Shown: positions 21,841 through 32,930 of the stretch, piece after piece
Layout: each line of letters opens with the position of its first letter
Position numbering within the stretch: the stretch's first letter is position 1
Source: Cinclus cinclus
Lineage: Eukaryota; Chordata; Aves; Passeriformes; Cinclidae
DNA: 64,000 bases
Assembly (NCBI RefSeq): GCF_963662255.1
Contig: NC_085055.1
Coordinates: 20,632,704-20,696,703, forward strand
Reading direction: 5' to 3'
The notes under the pieces: model-generated
The model's database searches: none
What the model was told of the DNA's origin: nothing
What the model saw: the letters and a program-made list of their open reading frames with translations, nothing else
Translations under genes and position numbers: made by a program

Positions 21841-23165
21841 TTTCATGGATGGGATGTGCAAGAAACAGCAGGTGAGAAAATAATCAAAAGCTGTGCATAT
21901 TAATTAGGAAATGGTCCTCAAATAAACCCTGAGGGCATGGAGAGCCCCTGCCTGCCTGGGGAGAAGTACCAGCATCTTACCTCTCACCTTGGGAAGATTT
22001 TGGGGGGGGAAAGGAGCTGCATTCCTACTTCCACTCTTCACAGGGCATCAGTGAATTGGACAGGGGCTGAGAACTTGAATATTTAAAGGATCATGGGAAA
22101 AAGGTGGGGTAGAAGGGATCTTAAATACCTGCATCCCACAGCTTGAAGTGGGGTTATCCAAATCCTGTTGCATCCTGCTCCTTCCCACTTTTGTGCTGGT
22201 GGGAAATGCATCTTCCTCCCTTTAAACAGAGCTTTCCTCCAGGGATGGAGAGGAAGTGGAGCAGTGGCAGCACCAGGAAAGGTCCATCAGTTCCAAGGAG
22301 TTGCTGTGGACTTCTCTGTTCAGACTGAATCTGGCAAAGGGAAACCATTTGCATGAAAACAGTTTCAAGTGCAAAAGGAGGAGTTATTTTCTGGGGTTTG
22401 TTAATTTTATTTATTTTTTTTTTGCAGAATTATTACTCTATCTTCAGTGGGAATAATTCCCAGCTGCATTTTGAAATATCTCCCTTCCTGCCACAGTCTT
22501 TTTTTAATGGGTGACTTTTTCTCCAAGGAATGCCGATGTCGATGGTAACTTTTAAATTGCACAGGGAGAAGCAGCACTTTTTACCAGGTCTTCTGGGAAA
22601 GGCTTTTTGTTACCTCAACCCCCATTTTTTTCCTCTGAATTGTCACCTCTGATACCCTCTGGCTTCCCCAGCCACACTCTGGGCCCCCAGTAAACCTACC
22701 CAGTTTTGCTGTTGGCCACTGGGATGTTTTGGCTGAGCCAAAGGTTGGTCCCTCCACCCTGAAGGAGCCAATAAACCTGTCCAGCCACCTCCTGGGTTGG
22801 GGAGATCCTTGTGGATGTGTCTTCCAGCCCCTCCATGCTACAACCTCCCCCTTCCCTTTGATCTCCATTCTCCATTGAAGACATTGGTCCATAATGAGGG
22901 ACACAACTTGACCTTTGCAGATATGGTGCTTAAAGCTTCCTGCACAATGTGGAGGAAGCAAATAATCCCCTTGGATCCAGCTTGTTGTGAGTACCTCTAT
23001 TCCAAAGCAGATCACAGGAAGATGTTGGTTATCAGCAATTAGCAGAGGGAGCAGGAATTAGGCAGTTTGTGTTTGCCTTGGATGGGGCTGATACCAGAAT
23101 AACAGATGTCTCTGCCAGGAAGTTTTTCCTTATTATTAAGCCAAAAATTTTCTATTCTTACTTTC
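21841..23165. other. Unique non-coding DNA, no gene seen
   Basis: Unique sequence. A T-rich patch lies at about 22406-22426. GGAATGCCGATGTCGATGG at about 22528 has unusual CpGs, but the patch is short. Confidence 0.6.
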
Positions 23166-23401
23166 ACAGAATGGGTTGGGTTGGGTGGGGTTGGGTTGGG
23201 TGAGACCTTAAAGTCCCACTCCCTGCAATGGGCAGGGACACTTTCCACTAGCCCAGGCTGCTCCAAGCCCTGTCCAACCTGGCCTTGGGCACTTCCAGGG
23301 CTGGGGAAACAACAGCTGCTCTGAGCAACTGTACAAGACTTTCCCTACCCTTTGAGTACGGATTTTCTTCCCAATATCTCACATAACTCAGGCCCTCTCT
23401 G
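23166..23401 (-). mobile_element. CR1 LINE 3' fragment with an expanded TTGGG microsatellite
   Basis: The reverse-complement landmarks are GACCTTAAAGTCCCACTCCC, GGGCAGGGACACTTTCCACT, GCTGCTCCAAGCCCTGTCC and CTTCCCAATATCTCACATAA. Where sister copies read TTTGGGTTGGAAG, this copy has six G-runs (23173-23200), so the element's own GGGTTGG word has expanded into an array. Confidence 0.9.
23173..23200 (+). repeat. (TTGGG)n array, G-quadruplex-type
   Basis: Six runs of three or four G are separated by TT or a single T. It satisfies the four-run G-quadruplex rule with very short loops, which favour stability. It is not the vertebrate telomere repeat (TTAGGG). Confidence 0.9.
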
Positions 23402-24294
23402 CTTCTTCTGCATCTGTGGAGAGACATTAGAAAAAAAAAAAAATTCTTTCCTGCTGTTTATCATCCCTAAATATCAGAACTAACAACCCAGGCTTCCTTT
23501 GCTCTTTCCAACCTGCCTCATAAATCATCTCTACACTACTGGGATCATTTCAGAGCTCTTCCCTGCCTTCCCTGGCCATGGGAATGGGCTGCAAATTTCC
23601 ATGTGGATCAGATCTGAATTAGTTGCCTTAACCCAGAGGCTAAAGAAGGAGTGATTCCTCCCTCCTGCAATGCATTGATTTCATAAAAGCTAAATGCTGT
23701 TGGTGTGGGTTTTTTTTTTTCCTCTGATGCAGCACAATAAATTGGTTTTAGTGTTTTCCCTTCTATAAGGTTTGTTATGGGAAAAACAAGGGATGGAATT
23801 GGAGAGGAAGAATCCAATCCCTTCCCGGGTAAAACTTGTCCCATCATATATTGGGGTGGTTCCTCTGAGAGTCATCTGCCCATTCCACAGATCTTCCCAG
23901 CAGGGTTGTGAGGCAGGATTTGGCCCCTCACAGGTGCCATGTCCCCAACCTGTTTCCCTCAGGAGCACAGCCTGTGGTGGGAGTCCTCTTCAGCTGCAGC
24001 CAAGGGCTGGGATTTGCAGCGTTCCTGTTCTCTAAGGGTGCTTGCAGGGATGCCAGGACACACTGCAGATGCCCAAGGAACTTTTCCCACTGGTTTTCCA
24101 GCATGAAACACACCCAGCTCCACCTGGGAGCATTCCTTCACATAACCACCCAACTTCCAGTGCGACTTGTTGTTTCTTTGGGTTTGGTTTTTTGTGTTTT
24201 TTTGGTTTTTTTTTCTCCTCATAGGCTTTATAATAATGCTAAAAACCAAATGCTAATAATGAACTAATTTGACTGGTGTCATTTTAGACACATG
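23402..24294. other. Unique non-coding DNA, no gene seen
   Basis: Unique sequence with short homopolymers (A13 near 23431, T-runs near 23711 and 24190-24215). No gene recognised. Confidence 0.65.
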
Positions 24295-24544
24295 ACAGGG
24301 AACAAGGGACAGGACAAGTTGTGCCAGGGGAGGTCCAGGCTGGGTACTGGGGAACTTTCTTCACTGAAAGGGTTGTCCAGTCCTGGCACAGCTGCACAGG
24401 GCAGTGGTGGAATTGCCATTCCTGGAAGTGTTTAAAAGCCCTGGGGATGTGGCTCCAGGGGACATGTGTCAGTGGCGGCCTTGGCAGTGCTGGGCTGATG
24501 GTTAGACTTGAAGGTTTTCCAACCTCAGTTCTTCCATGATTCTA
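24295..24544 (+). mobile_element. CR1 LINE 3' fragment, second class
   Basis: It begins near ACAGGGAACAAGGGACAGGA and runs through TGTGCCAGGGGAGGTCCAGG, GGGGATGTGGCTCCAGGGGA and GGTTAGACTTGAAGGTTTTCC, ending CCATGATTCTAC. Same subgroup as 11.6, 53.1, 34.7 and 61.3 kb. It covers more of the 3' region than the others of that class. Confidence 0.9.
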
Positions 24545-25556
24545 CAACCAGGTGGAAAATGAGAGATCAGGATGTGATGAAGGGAGGAACAGGCACAGAC
24601 ACCAAGCTTTCCCTGCTGGAAAAGCTGTGTATTTGCTCTGAGAATACCCCAAAGGAGAGCTGGGTGTTTGTCTGTGCTGCAGAGGGTCCCAGGAGGATCT
24701 CTGGGCAGCCAGGGGGGGTGTGGAGATATTGTTGTATCCAGGGGAGCTGCTCCAAGGAAAGAGCTCTAATTAGAGAAAAATATTTGATCTCTGTAGGCCT
24801 TTGGTGAAATATCTCAGAAAGGCAGCAGATGTTGCTGAAATAATTTTGTTCAACCGTTCCCCCCTTTTCTCCTTGTTTTATTTTACTTTTTTCTTTTCTT
24901 TTTCTTTTTTTCCCGAGGCACATTGGATTAAAATTCAGTAAACAGATCACAGCACTTTATTGAAGGGTGCCGAAAAATTGCTTGAAATCAAAGCTGATGC
25001 CTCATGCAAAGCAAAGCACATCCCTTGGCCTTCCCTTTGGAAATCAGAAGTTATCCTGGGAGCTACCAAAGGCTTCCCAAAGCATGTTGTGGCACAGCAA
25101 GGACAAGATCCCGGTGTCACCCTGGCTGGCACAGCATCCAGGTCATCTGCACTGTCCTGCCTGGAACCACTCCTTTCCCAGGATTCCCCCTCTCTGATGA
25201 GCCAGAAGGGTAAAATCTGTCTTCTTGGCCCTAAAAGAAGCTGTGCATAAATATAGGGCTGCCTAAAGACCCCTCAGAAGGTCTTGTGGAGAGTTCTCCA
25301 GGGTAGGTTCAAGAGAGCAGCTTTAGTAGACTTTAGTCATCAAACCAGGTTGGATCTTCAGTTGAAAGAGGCTTGGCATGCCAAAAGTCTCATTTTAGAA
25401 TATTTTGCAGTCCCCACATTGGCAGCATTAAGCCAGTTCTGAAGTGGTGTCCAGTGACAGACAGTACCATCCACAAGCTCCACTGGACAGGTGGAAAAGT
25501 GGAAAAATTATTCTCCTGGTGCAGGGGAGGAAATGAAGTGGGTGCAGAAACATAAA
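24545..25556. other. Unique non-coding DNA, no gene seen
   Basis: Unique sequence. A T-rich patch spans 24864-24914. Open frames of up to 127 codons have no recognisable domains. Confidence 0.65.
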
Positions 25557-25640
25557 AATCCCAGAATTTCCTGAGCTGGAAGGGATCCATCAGGATTGAG
25601 CTCAACTCCTGTCCCTTCACAGGGTGCCCCAACAATCCCA
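25557..25640 (-). mobile_element. CR1 LINE 3'-end fragment, third class
   Basis: On the plus strand AAAATCCCAGAATTTCCTGA is followed by GCTGGAAGGGATCCATCAGG, CTCAACTCCTGTCCCTTCAC and AGGGTGCCCCAACAATCCC. This is the reverse complement of the CR1 3' end also seen at 49.8 and 51.5-51.9 kb. Confidence 0.8.
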
Positions 25641-25859
25641 CATCCTAAATACCATCCTATAAGCACAGGCAGGTCCATTGAAACAGGGAATAATCACCTT
25701 GAATTGTCATTGTCCAGGAATCCACAGAGAACCAGCTACACAGGAAACATCAGTCAGAAACCTTGTTTGGAATATAGAGTCAAAACAAGGGACTTGATGG
25801 GTTTGCTTGTCTGGTGTCACCCCAAAAGCATCTGCAGCACCCCTTTGAACCCCACAGGA
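25641..25859. other. Unique DNA, possibly decayed CR1 continuation
   Basis: It follows directly on a minus-strand CR1 end and could include more of that element, but similarity is too weak for me to follow. Confidence 0.4.
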
Positions 25860-26470
25860 CAGGTCACTTCATGATATTGAGGGTCTCAATGCATCGATCC
25901 GTTCAGCAAATGATAAGCAGGGTTTTGCTTTCATCAGGGCGGTGAATATTAATTGATTTGACAGGCTGCAGCTTGGTAAAACAAGAACAGGGGCATCGGG
26001 GCATCGCTGTATTAATTAGCCATGGTGGAGCCGCTTTTAGCCGCTTCCGAAGTTTAATCAATATGCTCCACTGGACTCCCCAAAGGCTTATGGAAACAGC
26101 CTTTGAAATCCTTTAAATTGTTGCTTCTGTGAGGTTTCAGGCTCTTGGCGTGTTCTTGTTCCGCAGTTTTCCCTCCCTCCTGAAATCCATGGTGACCCAC
26201 AAGGACTGGTATGGGCAGGATTTCTGATTTGGATCTCCCATTTGCATTCGCCAGAAATAGGAATAAATGAAAGAGATGTTCTGTTTTAGTCCAGTAATAA
26301 TAATAATGCCAGACACTAATGAGCTGCCCTCTGCTCCCAGTTCCTATCTGCAGTAAATTACCTCCATAGGCTTAGTCTGATGTGAATGGGCACGGCACCA
26401 TTGAAATCAGGTTTGGCTGGGCCCTCGCACGCTGCTCACCCTTTGATTTAATACAAAGCAAGGCTCGAGC
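25860..26470. promoter_or_regulatory. 600-bp motif-dense island; candidate enhancer
   Basis: Repeat-free. In order: CAATGCATCGATCCG (CpG-containing), AATATTAATTGA followed by TGATTTGACAG (25954-25964, close to the PBX-MEIS composite TGATTGACAG), TTAATTAGCC, GCCGCTTTTAGCCGCTTCCG, and then CTTTGAT (26441-26447) with ACAAAGC 13 bases on, both TCF/LEF-type. Dense spacing of different motif classes plus retained CpGs suggests an enhancer. This is inferred. Confidence 0.4.
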
Positions 26471-27110
26471 TTGTTAAGACATTTTACTGAGAGGGAGGGA
26501 GGAGAAGGCAGGGCTCCAAATAAAGCTGGGAGTGAATTTGTGGAGAGGTGGGGATGGAGGAAACGCAACATTGGGATGGGGAGGGGACGTAGGGAAGGCA
26601 GGGATGCTGCTGTGTTCTGAGTACTGGTGTCTTCCAGGAGGTGAAAGGAAAACCAGCTGGAGAGGACACTGGGAGCTTGGGGGCAGCAGGAGGAAAGCAG
26701 GAAAGCAGGACTGGACTGGGAGAGAGCAGGAGGGCTGCCCCACCACTGATAAGGTTGCTGGGGACACAAAAAATCCATCAAGGAAGAGCAGCTCACCAGG
26801 AAAGGCATCCAGGGAAGGGGATGAGGGCTCATCCTGTAGGGCTTGGGAAGTTAATCTGACCTTTAGAATCTAAGACAGCCCAGGGAGGAGGTGGTATCAC
26901 CATCACCAGCAGCTTTCCAGGGAGGTTGCACAAGGTGTGAGGAAGAGAGGGCTGTACACCTCTTGCAGAAATGTCCTGGTGTCCTGGTGTCCTGCCTTCC
27001 TGGAACCTTTGCCATGGGTTGTGACGAGCTCAGTGCTTGTCCTGAAGCCTCTCACAGGGGACACCTGAGGCCTGAAATCTTTGTTAATAGCACAGAAGCA
27101 CAAAATTACA
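26471..27110. other. Unique purine-rich DNA, no gene seen
   Basis: Purine-rich on the plus strand (many GGGA and GGAAAGCAG words). GTCCTGGT is tandemly doubled near 26974-26990. Open frames here reflect composition. Confidence 0.6.
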
Positions 27111-27281
27111 GAATTGTAGAATCACAGACTGGTTTGGGCTGGAAGGGACCTTAAAGTTCATCCCATTCCACCCCTGCCACAGGCAGGGACACCTTCCACT
27201 GTCCCAGGTTGCTCCAAGCCCTGTCCAACCAGTCCTTGGACACTTCCAGGGTTGGAGAAACCACAGCTGCTCTGGGCAATG
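27111..27281 (-). mobile_element. CR1 LINE 3'-end fragment
   Basis: The reverse complement of the element begins with its tail (GAATTGTAGAATCACAGAC), then TGGTTTGGGCTGGAAGGGAC, GGCAGGGACACCTTCCACTG and CCACAGCTGCTCTGGGCAA, where it breaks off. Common class, well preserved. Confidence 0.92.
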
Positions 27282-27908
27282 ATGTCTCTGTCCTTGGCCA
27301 CCTCTTCAGCAGACCCTGGTGCCTGCTGAGACCTGAAACACATTTTCCTCGAGTTTTCTGACTTTATAATTTGTTGCAGAATTCTGCTGTTTTGGCTTCT
27401 CATCCTTTTTCCAGACAAAACCTGCCCAGCTGTGCCCACAGCAGCTTCCCCAGCACACTTCCCCTTGTTCCTTCAGCAATTCCAGTTGTGTGACATCCCG
27501 AGGTCACTGCTACAGATGTCACCCCAGAGAGGGGACATGGGGAGACCGAACACTGCTCTCAGGGCCCCAGCACAATTATTCCAATTCCAGAGCCAGTCCT
27601 GAGCTGTGCCTGCTGCTGCTGCCACGCAGATTCCCGGCACGAGCACATCCTGCTGTTAATAATGGAAGATCCCCAATCTCTCTAGGGGCAGCGTTCTTTG
27701 CTACGGGCAAGGTACTAAATCACAGCTGAAGTTTCTAGGCCAAATTATTTTCACTTTTATTTTTTGAGGAATGAGCTTCCTAAAAAGTGTGAGGGGGATT
27801 TTCAGGCCTGCCTACCTTGGCTCACCAGGTGATGGGTAGAGAAGGATCCAGTAGGAGAAGACTTAGACTACCCTAAAATGATGCAACATAGGTGATCAGA
27901 TGAATTAG
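27282..27908. other. Unique non-coding DNA, no gene seen
   Basis: Unique sequence between two minus-strand CR1 fragments. No gene or repeat recognised. Confidence 0.65.
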
Positions 27909-27975
27909 GAAAAAATAGGGCTGAAAGGGACCCTGGACTTGTGTGTCCCAGCCCTCTCCAAGGCAGACTTAACCC
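27909..27975 (-). mobile_element. Probable old CR1 3'-end fragment
   Basis: AATAGGGCTGAAAGGGACCC and CCAGCCCTCTCCAAGGCAGA resemble the reverse complement of an old CR1 3' end. Divergence is high and the tail is not clear, so this is tentative. Confidence 0.45.
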
Positions 27976-28080
27976 TTTCCTCATCGCTAACACGGCAGGG
28001 CCTGGAAATAGGAACAGGAATAGGAAAACATCCTGTGGCAAAATCTGTGAAGGCACCAGGCAGTTCCCAGGTCTTTCATA

Positions 28081-28499
28081 GGAACCCAGACTGGTTTGGG
28101 TTGGAAGAGACCTTCAAACCTATCCAGTCCCACCCCCCTACCATGTGCAGGGACACCTTCCACTATCCCAGATTGCTCCAAGCCCCATCCCACCTGGCCT
28201 TGAACAATTCCAGGCATGGTAACTCCAACACTGCCTTATGACAAGCCTGTTCCAGTGCTTGACAACCCTTTCAGTGGAGAAATTTTCTGTAATTTCCAAT
28301 CTAAACCTCTTGAGGCCATTCCCTCCCCTCCTGTCCCTGTTCCCTGGGAGCAGAGCCCGACCCCCCCGGCTGTCCCCTCCTGTCAGGGAGCTGTGCAGAG
28401 CCACAAGGTTCTCCCTGAGCCTCCTTTTCTCCAGGCTCAGTTCCTTTCCCAGCTCCCTCAGCCTTTCCTGGTGCTCCAGCCCCTTCCCCAGCTCTGTTG
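28081..28499 (-). mobile_element. CR1 LINE, 3' third including end of ORF2
   Basis: About 420 bases in reverse orientation: ACTGGTTTGGGTTGGAAGAG, CAGGGACACCTTCCACTATC, CCTTTCAGTGGAGAAATTTT, TCCTGTCCCTGTTCCCTGGG, and the ORF2 end within CTCAGCCTTTCCTGGTGCTC. It is the longest minus-strand element here and marks the left edge of the 21-kb CR1-poor block. Confidence 0.9.
28396..28491 (-). pseudogene. Remnant of CR1 ORF2 C-terminus
   Basis: The minus frame reads GLEHQERLRELGKE and then SLEKRRLRENL, the conserved last segment of CR1 ORF2. There is no reverse transcriptase motif. It is a non-functional fossil within the element at 28081-28499. Confidence 0.75.
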
Positions 28500-30439
28500 A
28501 AGATGAAAGGGGGACTGATGACATCCAGGCCAGTGACCCTCTTTCATTCAGATCCCTTGTTCATTCCTTCCCTCCATGGCTTTAACCAGAAAATCAAAGA
28601 TCTCTGGCACATCTCAGACTCCTCCTCAGTTCTCCCAGCCTTGGCCACCATCCAGTTCTCCCTGTGTTGGGTGGGAATGTCCCACCAGGTCCCCCTTTCC
28701 TGTCACATGGATGTGCTGGCTCCAGATGGCTCAAATTCAGTGATGTGGCACAACTGCTCTTTTCCCTGTGGGATGGTGCTTTGGGACACAGTTGAGCCTC
28801 CTGGCTGTGGTGATGAAAATCTCTGTGGGTGCTGCCCAAGGTCAGTGCCCCCTGGGCCATGGACAATGCAGGAAATAAGGTTAATAATTTCTGCTGAGGG
28901 GGAGGGCTCTGCACACTCAGACATCAATTGATCTGGGACTCCTCCACGGAGGGCCCCAGAGAGGACATTGGAAGGACAGAAGTGTCAGAGTTGAGAAGGA
29001 CACAGAGGAGGAGAGGGGCTGGAAATGCAGGTTCTGCAGCCAAGGGAGCCTCTGCTGGCTCACTGGGATTTCCCTCTGAGGACTATTGAAGGGTTGAATA
29101 GTTCCCTGGCTCCCAGCCCCCAAAGCAAGGGGTGGGATGAGTGGGACAGGGGATGGAGAGGCCAAGGCTGTTCTGCAGGAGAATGTGAAGAGCTGGTTTG
29201 GAAATGAGCCCTGTGCAGGCATATTTCTGTCTCCATCACTCCTCCCTCTTACAGGAGACCTGGGAGTGTGAATCCGATCAATACTTGGGATTTGTCCAGA
29301 AAATAGAGCAACAAAATACAGGTCCCTTGCCAGAAGAGCTGGGGTTTATCCCAGGGAAGCCATGAGTGGTGCCAGAGGGAAACCTGGGGAATATCTATGG
29401 ATGTGTGCATCTATGTACACTCACCTGCTTTTGCTCTGCAGCCCTGGGGGCTGCCTGCCCCACACCCTGCTCTTCCCAGCACCCAGTGATGCTCATCCCC
29501 ATGGGACTGCTGCACACAGAGACCCACCTTGAGTTCTTCCTCTGGGTGAGACAGCATCTTTTGAAAAGGAATCAGCCACACCTTGTGTCATCGTTGGTCT
29601 GAAAACTCCAAAGGAAACCCTCCATCAAGCACTGCCACAATCACCTTCCATCTCCCTGCTCCACCTCATTACAAGGAAAATGTGCTAATTAAGGCATGGA
29701 TGGGAGCAGCAGATGAAGTGCATTGATGAATTGGCACTTAGACAGGGGCTCAGAAATAATAAACTCTTCTCAAGAGCCACCCTAAAAGGGAGGGTTTCTT
29801 CTCTGAGGGTATTCTCAGAGAATACCACTGGGACCAGTGGTTTTCCCTCCCTGGAGCTGAGGGTCCCTCACACAGTGGTGTTTGCCATAGGAATGGGGTT
29901 TTCTTGGTGGAGACATTCCCAGGATGGGGCTTTCTCTGTGGGGAAACTTTTCCTTTCACATATAAGGAGGGGTTTTTAGTGTGCATGGGGTATTTAAATG
30001 GAATTGCACTCTACCCACTTTTAATCTTGTTTTTCAGTCCCATTTCTTTCCTTGTCAGTCATGGCTTTGCTCTGACCATTGCAGAAGCCCTTCAGATTCT
30101 GATTTCATTTTTCAGGTCAGGTCCCACTGCGTGAAGGGAGCAGGGACCAGCGAGGGGCAGGAGAAGGGATGTTCCCATTCCCTGACCCCAAATCCCTTTT
30201 CCTTTGGGATATCCTAGCACCCTTGGCCACCCCAGGAGTTACCCTGGGCAGCAGGGAGCACCTTCAGTGAAGACCCTCTAAGCCAAAGCTTCAAAAAGAA
30301 CAGAACAATGCCTATAGAGCACACATCCCCATTTTAAATGTATTTCCATCCCATTTCCAAGCCTTTTTTTGTTTCCTGCATGGCCTTGAGCCAAGACTCT
30401 GGGCCTGCCATGCCCACAATTGCTATAGAGTCAGTAAAT
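28500..30439. other. Unique non-coding DNA, no gene seen
   Basis: Nearly 2 kb of unique sequence. Open frames (up to 144 codons at 28497-28931) have no recognisable domain or exon signals. No repeats recognised. Confidence 0.65.
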
Positions 30440-30720
30440 CCCAGCCCTCCTGTAATGAAAATGCCACTAATGATAAATATTTAAAGGGATGTGATACTTA
30501 TTTTTGTATTTACTACCCTGAACTTTATGTATTTGGATTTTATTTTATGTATTATGGGGATTCCCTGGGCCTTTTCCCAGCCACACACACAAAAACCCCA
30601 CAAAGGCTCTCAGAGTGTTGTTGCATTACAAACACACACGGTCCCTACAATTACTGAACTTTAATGCCTGCTGTAATTACTGCCTGCACTTTGCATTAAT
30701 GCCCGTGGTGATGGAGTGAA
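30440..30720. promoter_or_regulatory. AT-rich island with internal duplication
   Basis: It contains ACTAATGATAAATATTTAAA and then two related blocks: CAATTACTG...CTTTAATGCC (30648-30667) and TAATTACTG...TTGCATTAATGCC (30674-30703), with a further TTGCATTA at 30621. The homeodomain-type ATTA cores are therefore duplicated. Repeat-free otherwise. Candidate enhancer. Confidence 0.33.
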
Positions 30721-31859
30721 GAAGTGTTCAGACACCAAGAGATCCACATCCTGGGGGATTTTCCATGGGGAATCATTCCCTCCCATCTTGTGATTCACTG
30801 TTGTGCCTTGTGTGGGGAGACTGAGACTTCCCCGAGCTCTTGGCACCCATGGTTGATGGAAAAGCCACCACGGGAACACTCAGCTGTGCACAACCTGCTG
30901 TGTCAGCAGGGAAGTCTCTTCAGTATGATTCTTGCAATTCCACGAGGGAAAAATCAAGGAGAACAGCAGGCACAAGGAGGAGAACGTGAGCATTTACCCA
31001 CAGGTCTTCTCTTTGTGCTGCCTTCCCCAGGAGAGTGCTGGGGAGCCCTGGGAGCTCATCCCACTGCAGAGGGACCTGTCCCGGGCTTGTCCTGCTCCTC
31101 CTGGGTGTCAGCCCCACTCCAGAAGCAGGGACAGGATTTAGGGATGTTCAACATATCCACATGGACACAGCTGCCAGGGAACTGGGCATCTCCTGCAGCA
31201 GCAAATTCCCCAGGTGTTTGCATCTGGCAGCCTTGGCTGAGCCCCACATCCCGTTTTCCCTTCAAGGAGTGGGGAAAAATGAAAGGAGGAGTTAATTGGC
31301 CTGATTGGACTTTGCTGAAAAAGTTTCAAAGGAGAGGAAAAGAAAGTGCTGAGGCAGCTCCTTTCTGTGTCTTTGAACTTTAGGCTTTGAAAAGAGATGG
31401 GGAAAATCTTAAAGAATTAACGAGGACTACAGGGAAATTATTGAGGAGGAACTTTCAGTGCTCCCAGCTTGGAAAGAAATAAAAAAACTCCACCTTTATA
31501 TAGAAATATATATACAGATATAGAGATATTTGCATGCACGTGGATGTGAGAGTGTGACCCCTTCACCCAGTCGTTCATCTTTGTCTCTCTGATTTGATTT
31601 TAATGATTTTTATGAATTATTTGATTTGTTTCCATGGTGCCTGGGAAGGGCAAGAGCTTCTGTTCTCCCACATCAGGAGCTCTGGAAAGGCAGAGGCTGC
31701 TCAGCCAAGGCCTTGGGTTTGCCACCACTCTGGCAACGTTTGTGGAATCTTGGCCTGGACAAGAATTATTCTCTTTCCAGGAAATGGAAACTTTTTTTTT
31801 CTTTTTTTTTTTCAGTCAAAAAAAGCCTCAAGATAAATATTCTTGGATGAAAACCTATA
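30721..31859. other. Unique DNA with short AT microsatellite
   Basis: No gene seen. An AT-rich simple tract lies at 31498-31532 (ATATATATACAGATATAGAG) and a T-rich one at 31791-31813. An open frame of 219 codons (30724-31383 plus) has no recognisable domain and overlaps minus-strand frames. Confidence 0.6.
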
Positions 31860-32110
31860 AAAAGCTCAGACTGACAAACTATTTTTTTAGGCACCTCTTT
31901 TTCTCCCAACAAGAATATATCTGTCAAGAGAAACAGATGTTCTCGATGAAAAACCCTCTTTAATTACAACTCTGTCAAAAAACCTGCAGACAGATTTCTC
32001 TTTTTTCCCTCAAGCCCATTAAAACGCATGTGAATGGCCAAGGTTTGAAAGCCATGGCTCCTCTTGTAATATAATATTTAAATAAAACATTTCCCCATTA
32101 AGCTAAGAAC
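31860..32110. promoter_or_regulatory. AT-rich island; weak regulatory candidate
   Basis: AT-rich, repeat-free; includes TAATATAATATTTAAATAAA and CCCATTAAAACGCATG. Fewer distinct motifs than the neighbouring 32.6-32.9 kb island. Confidence 0.22.
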
Positions 32111-32579
32111 CAGCAAAGCCACAAGGCAAAACTCTCAGACAAATCCAAGCTTTAGGTTTGCTTTTATAAAATGAGGTGTTGAGCTTAAACCTGAGATTTG
32201 CATGGCCTGAAGTGCTGGGGTGGTTTTGGGGCCCTGAACAACCTGGGTTTCTTATGCGGTCAGGTGAGCTGAATCCCCCTCTCCAAAGTTTAGGACTCCT
32301 GCCAATCAAGCCAAATATTTACATTAAAAACTCCTAGTTGAAGGTCTGGCCATTAGCCAGCAGTTTCTTCAAGCCTCACGTTATTCCATCACTAAATCTC
32401 ACTGTGTGCCCAGTAAATATTTTCTTTAGTAAATACATGAAAGCCTGACTGGAAGCTTTCCCTTTCCCCCCTTGCAGAGGATGGCAATGTGACATAAATG
32501 TTAAAAGAGGTTTCTCCAGCACAGAATTCCCCGAGGCTGACACGCCACGACTTATCCAGGGGAATAAAGTTCTGCTGGA
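32111..32579. other. Unique non-coding DNA, no gene seen
   Basis: Unique sequence; nothing recognised. Confidence 0.65.
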
Positions 32580-32930
32580 GAGACTGGCAGGAATGCAAGG
32601 TTGATATTTCTTTATTTATTGGTTACAGTAATTGGGTAGAACATGGCTGAGTAGCTGGAGGAAAATAATCAATAGTTCTTGTCCGCTAATGAATGATTTT
32701 TCAGCAGTCGCTGGTGTAAATAGGTTTCATTAAAACAGCAAATCCTCCCAAACAAGAAAATTAACGAGGGCTTATGAAACCTATGAAATTGCACAGGTCT
32801 GAATGGCTGACAGCCATGACAAATATCTGCTATTGTTGGGGCTGGGAAGCAGGTTTTCGCTTCAATTTTCACTCTTGTCGCTTAAATAATATCAATAATT
32901 AGCAAATGCATTATGCCTTTCCCAGAAATC
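32580..32930. promoter_or_regulatory. Motif-dense island with an 11-bp inverted repeat
   Basis: Repeat-free AT-rich sequence. TGTAAATA (32715-32722) is a forkhead-type site. ATAGGTTTCAT (32720-32730) is the perfect reverse complement of ATGAAACCTAT (32774-32784), with a 43-base spacer. ATGGCT-GAC-AGCCAT (32803-32817) is a second dyad, centred on the TALE-type word TGACAG. CTAATGAATG and CAATAATTAGC add homeodomain cores. Enhancer is the leading reading; a small structured RNA is possible but unsupported. Confidence 0.38.

Noticed and set aside
30724..31383. 219-codon plus-strand open frame
   Set aside because: No domain, no exon signals, and competing frames on the opposite strand.
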